A DNA stretch of 64,000 nucleotides. Source: Paenibacillus pinistramenti. Its GTDB lineage: Bacteria > Bacillota > Bacilli > Paenibacillales > Paenibacillaceae. Below are positions 63,552-64,000 of the stretch, in pieces. Under the pieces are notes generated by a model. The model was not told the DNA's origin, did no database searches, and was given only the letters and a program-made list of their open reading frames with translations. How positions within the stretch are numbered: the stretch's first letter is position 1; every line of letters begins with the position of its first letter. Where the stretch lies: the NCBI RefSeq assembly GCF_005869875.1, contig NZ_VAWG01000010.1:1-64000 (forward strand). The letters are read 5' to 3'. The translations under genes were made by a program, and so were the position numbers.

Positions 63552-64000
63552 ATGAGTAAAATTATTCAGGATTCAAGCCGGAATGCCGCGGCCCTGCTGC
63601 TGGCAAGAGCAGTTCAACAGCTGTTTGAAGGAGCCAAGTTAGGAATTCCTGCTTTGACGGAGCAGGGGTTTTATTACGATTTCGACGTGCCGGGAGGCTT
63701 GTCGGAGGACGACCTCGAGGCGATCGCGAAGGAAATGGAGCGTTTGGCGGCTGAGGGAGAGGCAGCGAATAAGGCCGCGAATAAGGGGGCGAATAAGGAA
63801 GCAGAAGCCCCTTATGAGCTCAAAAGCCTCTCGCTGGCGGAAGCCCTCCGCCTCTTTGACGAGAGAGGGGAGAAGTGGAAGGTGGAATGGCTGCAATCGC
63901 AGCCGGCCTCCGAACCGGTTCAGGTCTGGGAGCAGGCCGGGTTTATCGACGTCTGCCACTTCGGCCCGCTGCCGGAAGACTTGCCGGAGGACCTGGTCTT
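63552..64000 (+). CDS. thrZ: Threonyl-tRNA synthetase-like protein, 5' part
   Basis: First 149 residues; the gene continues past the window. The segment FEGAKLGIPALTEQGFYYDF and the later EQAGFIDVC match the second (SAD/editing) domain of ThrRS. There is no N-terminal TGS domain. The editing-site motif HxxxH is replaced by NAAALLLAR, and the DLCRGPH motif is DVCHFGPL, so only the Cys survives. An ANK-rich repeat linker lies near residue 75. Two Thr T-boxes precede it, as for thrZ of Bacillus. Whether the catalytic domain is complete cannot be seen. ATG start with AAGGAG. Confidence 0.75.
   Translation, partial: MSKIIQDSSRNAAALLLARAVQQLFEGAKLGIPALTEQGFYYDFDVPGGLSEDDLEAIAKEMERLAAEGEAANKAANKGANKEAEAPYELKSLSLAEALRLFDERGEKWKVEWLQSQPASEPVQVWEQAGFIDVCHFGPLPEDLPEDLV

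Overview
The window is chromosomal DNA from a low-to-mid G+C Gram-positive spore-former, most likely Paenibacillus or a close relative. The reasons are the gene order hprK-lgt-ppaX-yvoF-his-(yvcD-like)-trxB-rapZ-yvcK-whiA-crh and cggR-gapA-pgk-tpiA-gpmI-eno-secG-rnr-smpB-ssrA, which is conserved in Bacillales, together with an SLH surface protein, T-box leaders, CtsR and CggR operators, and Shine-Dalgarno-rich starts including many GTG and TTG codons. No database search was possible; names rest on motifs, length and gene order.

Layout. 1-1200: 3' end of a 23S rRNA gene, then nine tRNA genes and a terminator; no 5S gene lies between them. 1.3-3.7 kb: a PucR-type regulator and an MsmX-type sugar ABC ATPase. 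3.8-7.2 kb: hprK-lgt-ppaX-yvoF operon. 7.2-8.5 kb: membrane acyltransferase. 8.5-17.8 kb: a complete histidine operon (hisZGDBHAF, hisIE, hisJ) followed by a divergent PRPP synthetase, which supplies the pathway's substrate. 17.8-25.4 kb: TPR protein, trxB, glucokinase, rapZ-yvcK-whiA and a Crh/HPr protein. 25.4-30.8 kb: exported or surface proteins (SIMPL, GDSL esterase, copper-amine-oxidase-N/DUF3298, SLH protein). 30.8-39.4 kb: clpP under a CtsR box, tRNA-Arg, then the lower-glycolysis operon under a clear CggR operator. 39.4-47 kb: OsmC, LLM oxidoreductase, secG, a membrane protein, rnr with a very long Gly/Lys tail, smpB and tmRNA.

47-60 kb is accessory. An AT-rich insert with a DUF3800-like gene sits directly behind ssrA. 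It is followed by a VOC protein, a CE2-like esterase, a soluble chemoreceptor, an HD hydrolase, a lone gene with a TIR/deoxyribosyltransferase-like pattern, an aldo-keto reductase, a decayed ABC exporter and a pspA-ydjG-ydjH-ydjI envelope-stress operon. 60-64 kb: a GH3 glycosidase with permuted domain order, then two near-identical tandem T-box leaders (apparent ACC/Thr specifier) in front of a threonyl-tRNA synthetase-like gene that runs off the end. This protein lacks the TGS domain and has lost most of the editing-site histidines.

The main themes are carbon control (HprK, Crh/HPr, MsmX, YvcK, CggR), histidine supply and translation quality control (tmRNA/SmpB/RNase R, ClpP). The points most worth following up are the tandem T-box/degenerate ThrRS unit, the TIR-like lone gene, the ssrA-adjacent DUF3800 insert, and the Crh-like protein that keeps His15.
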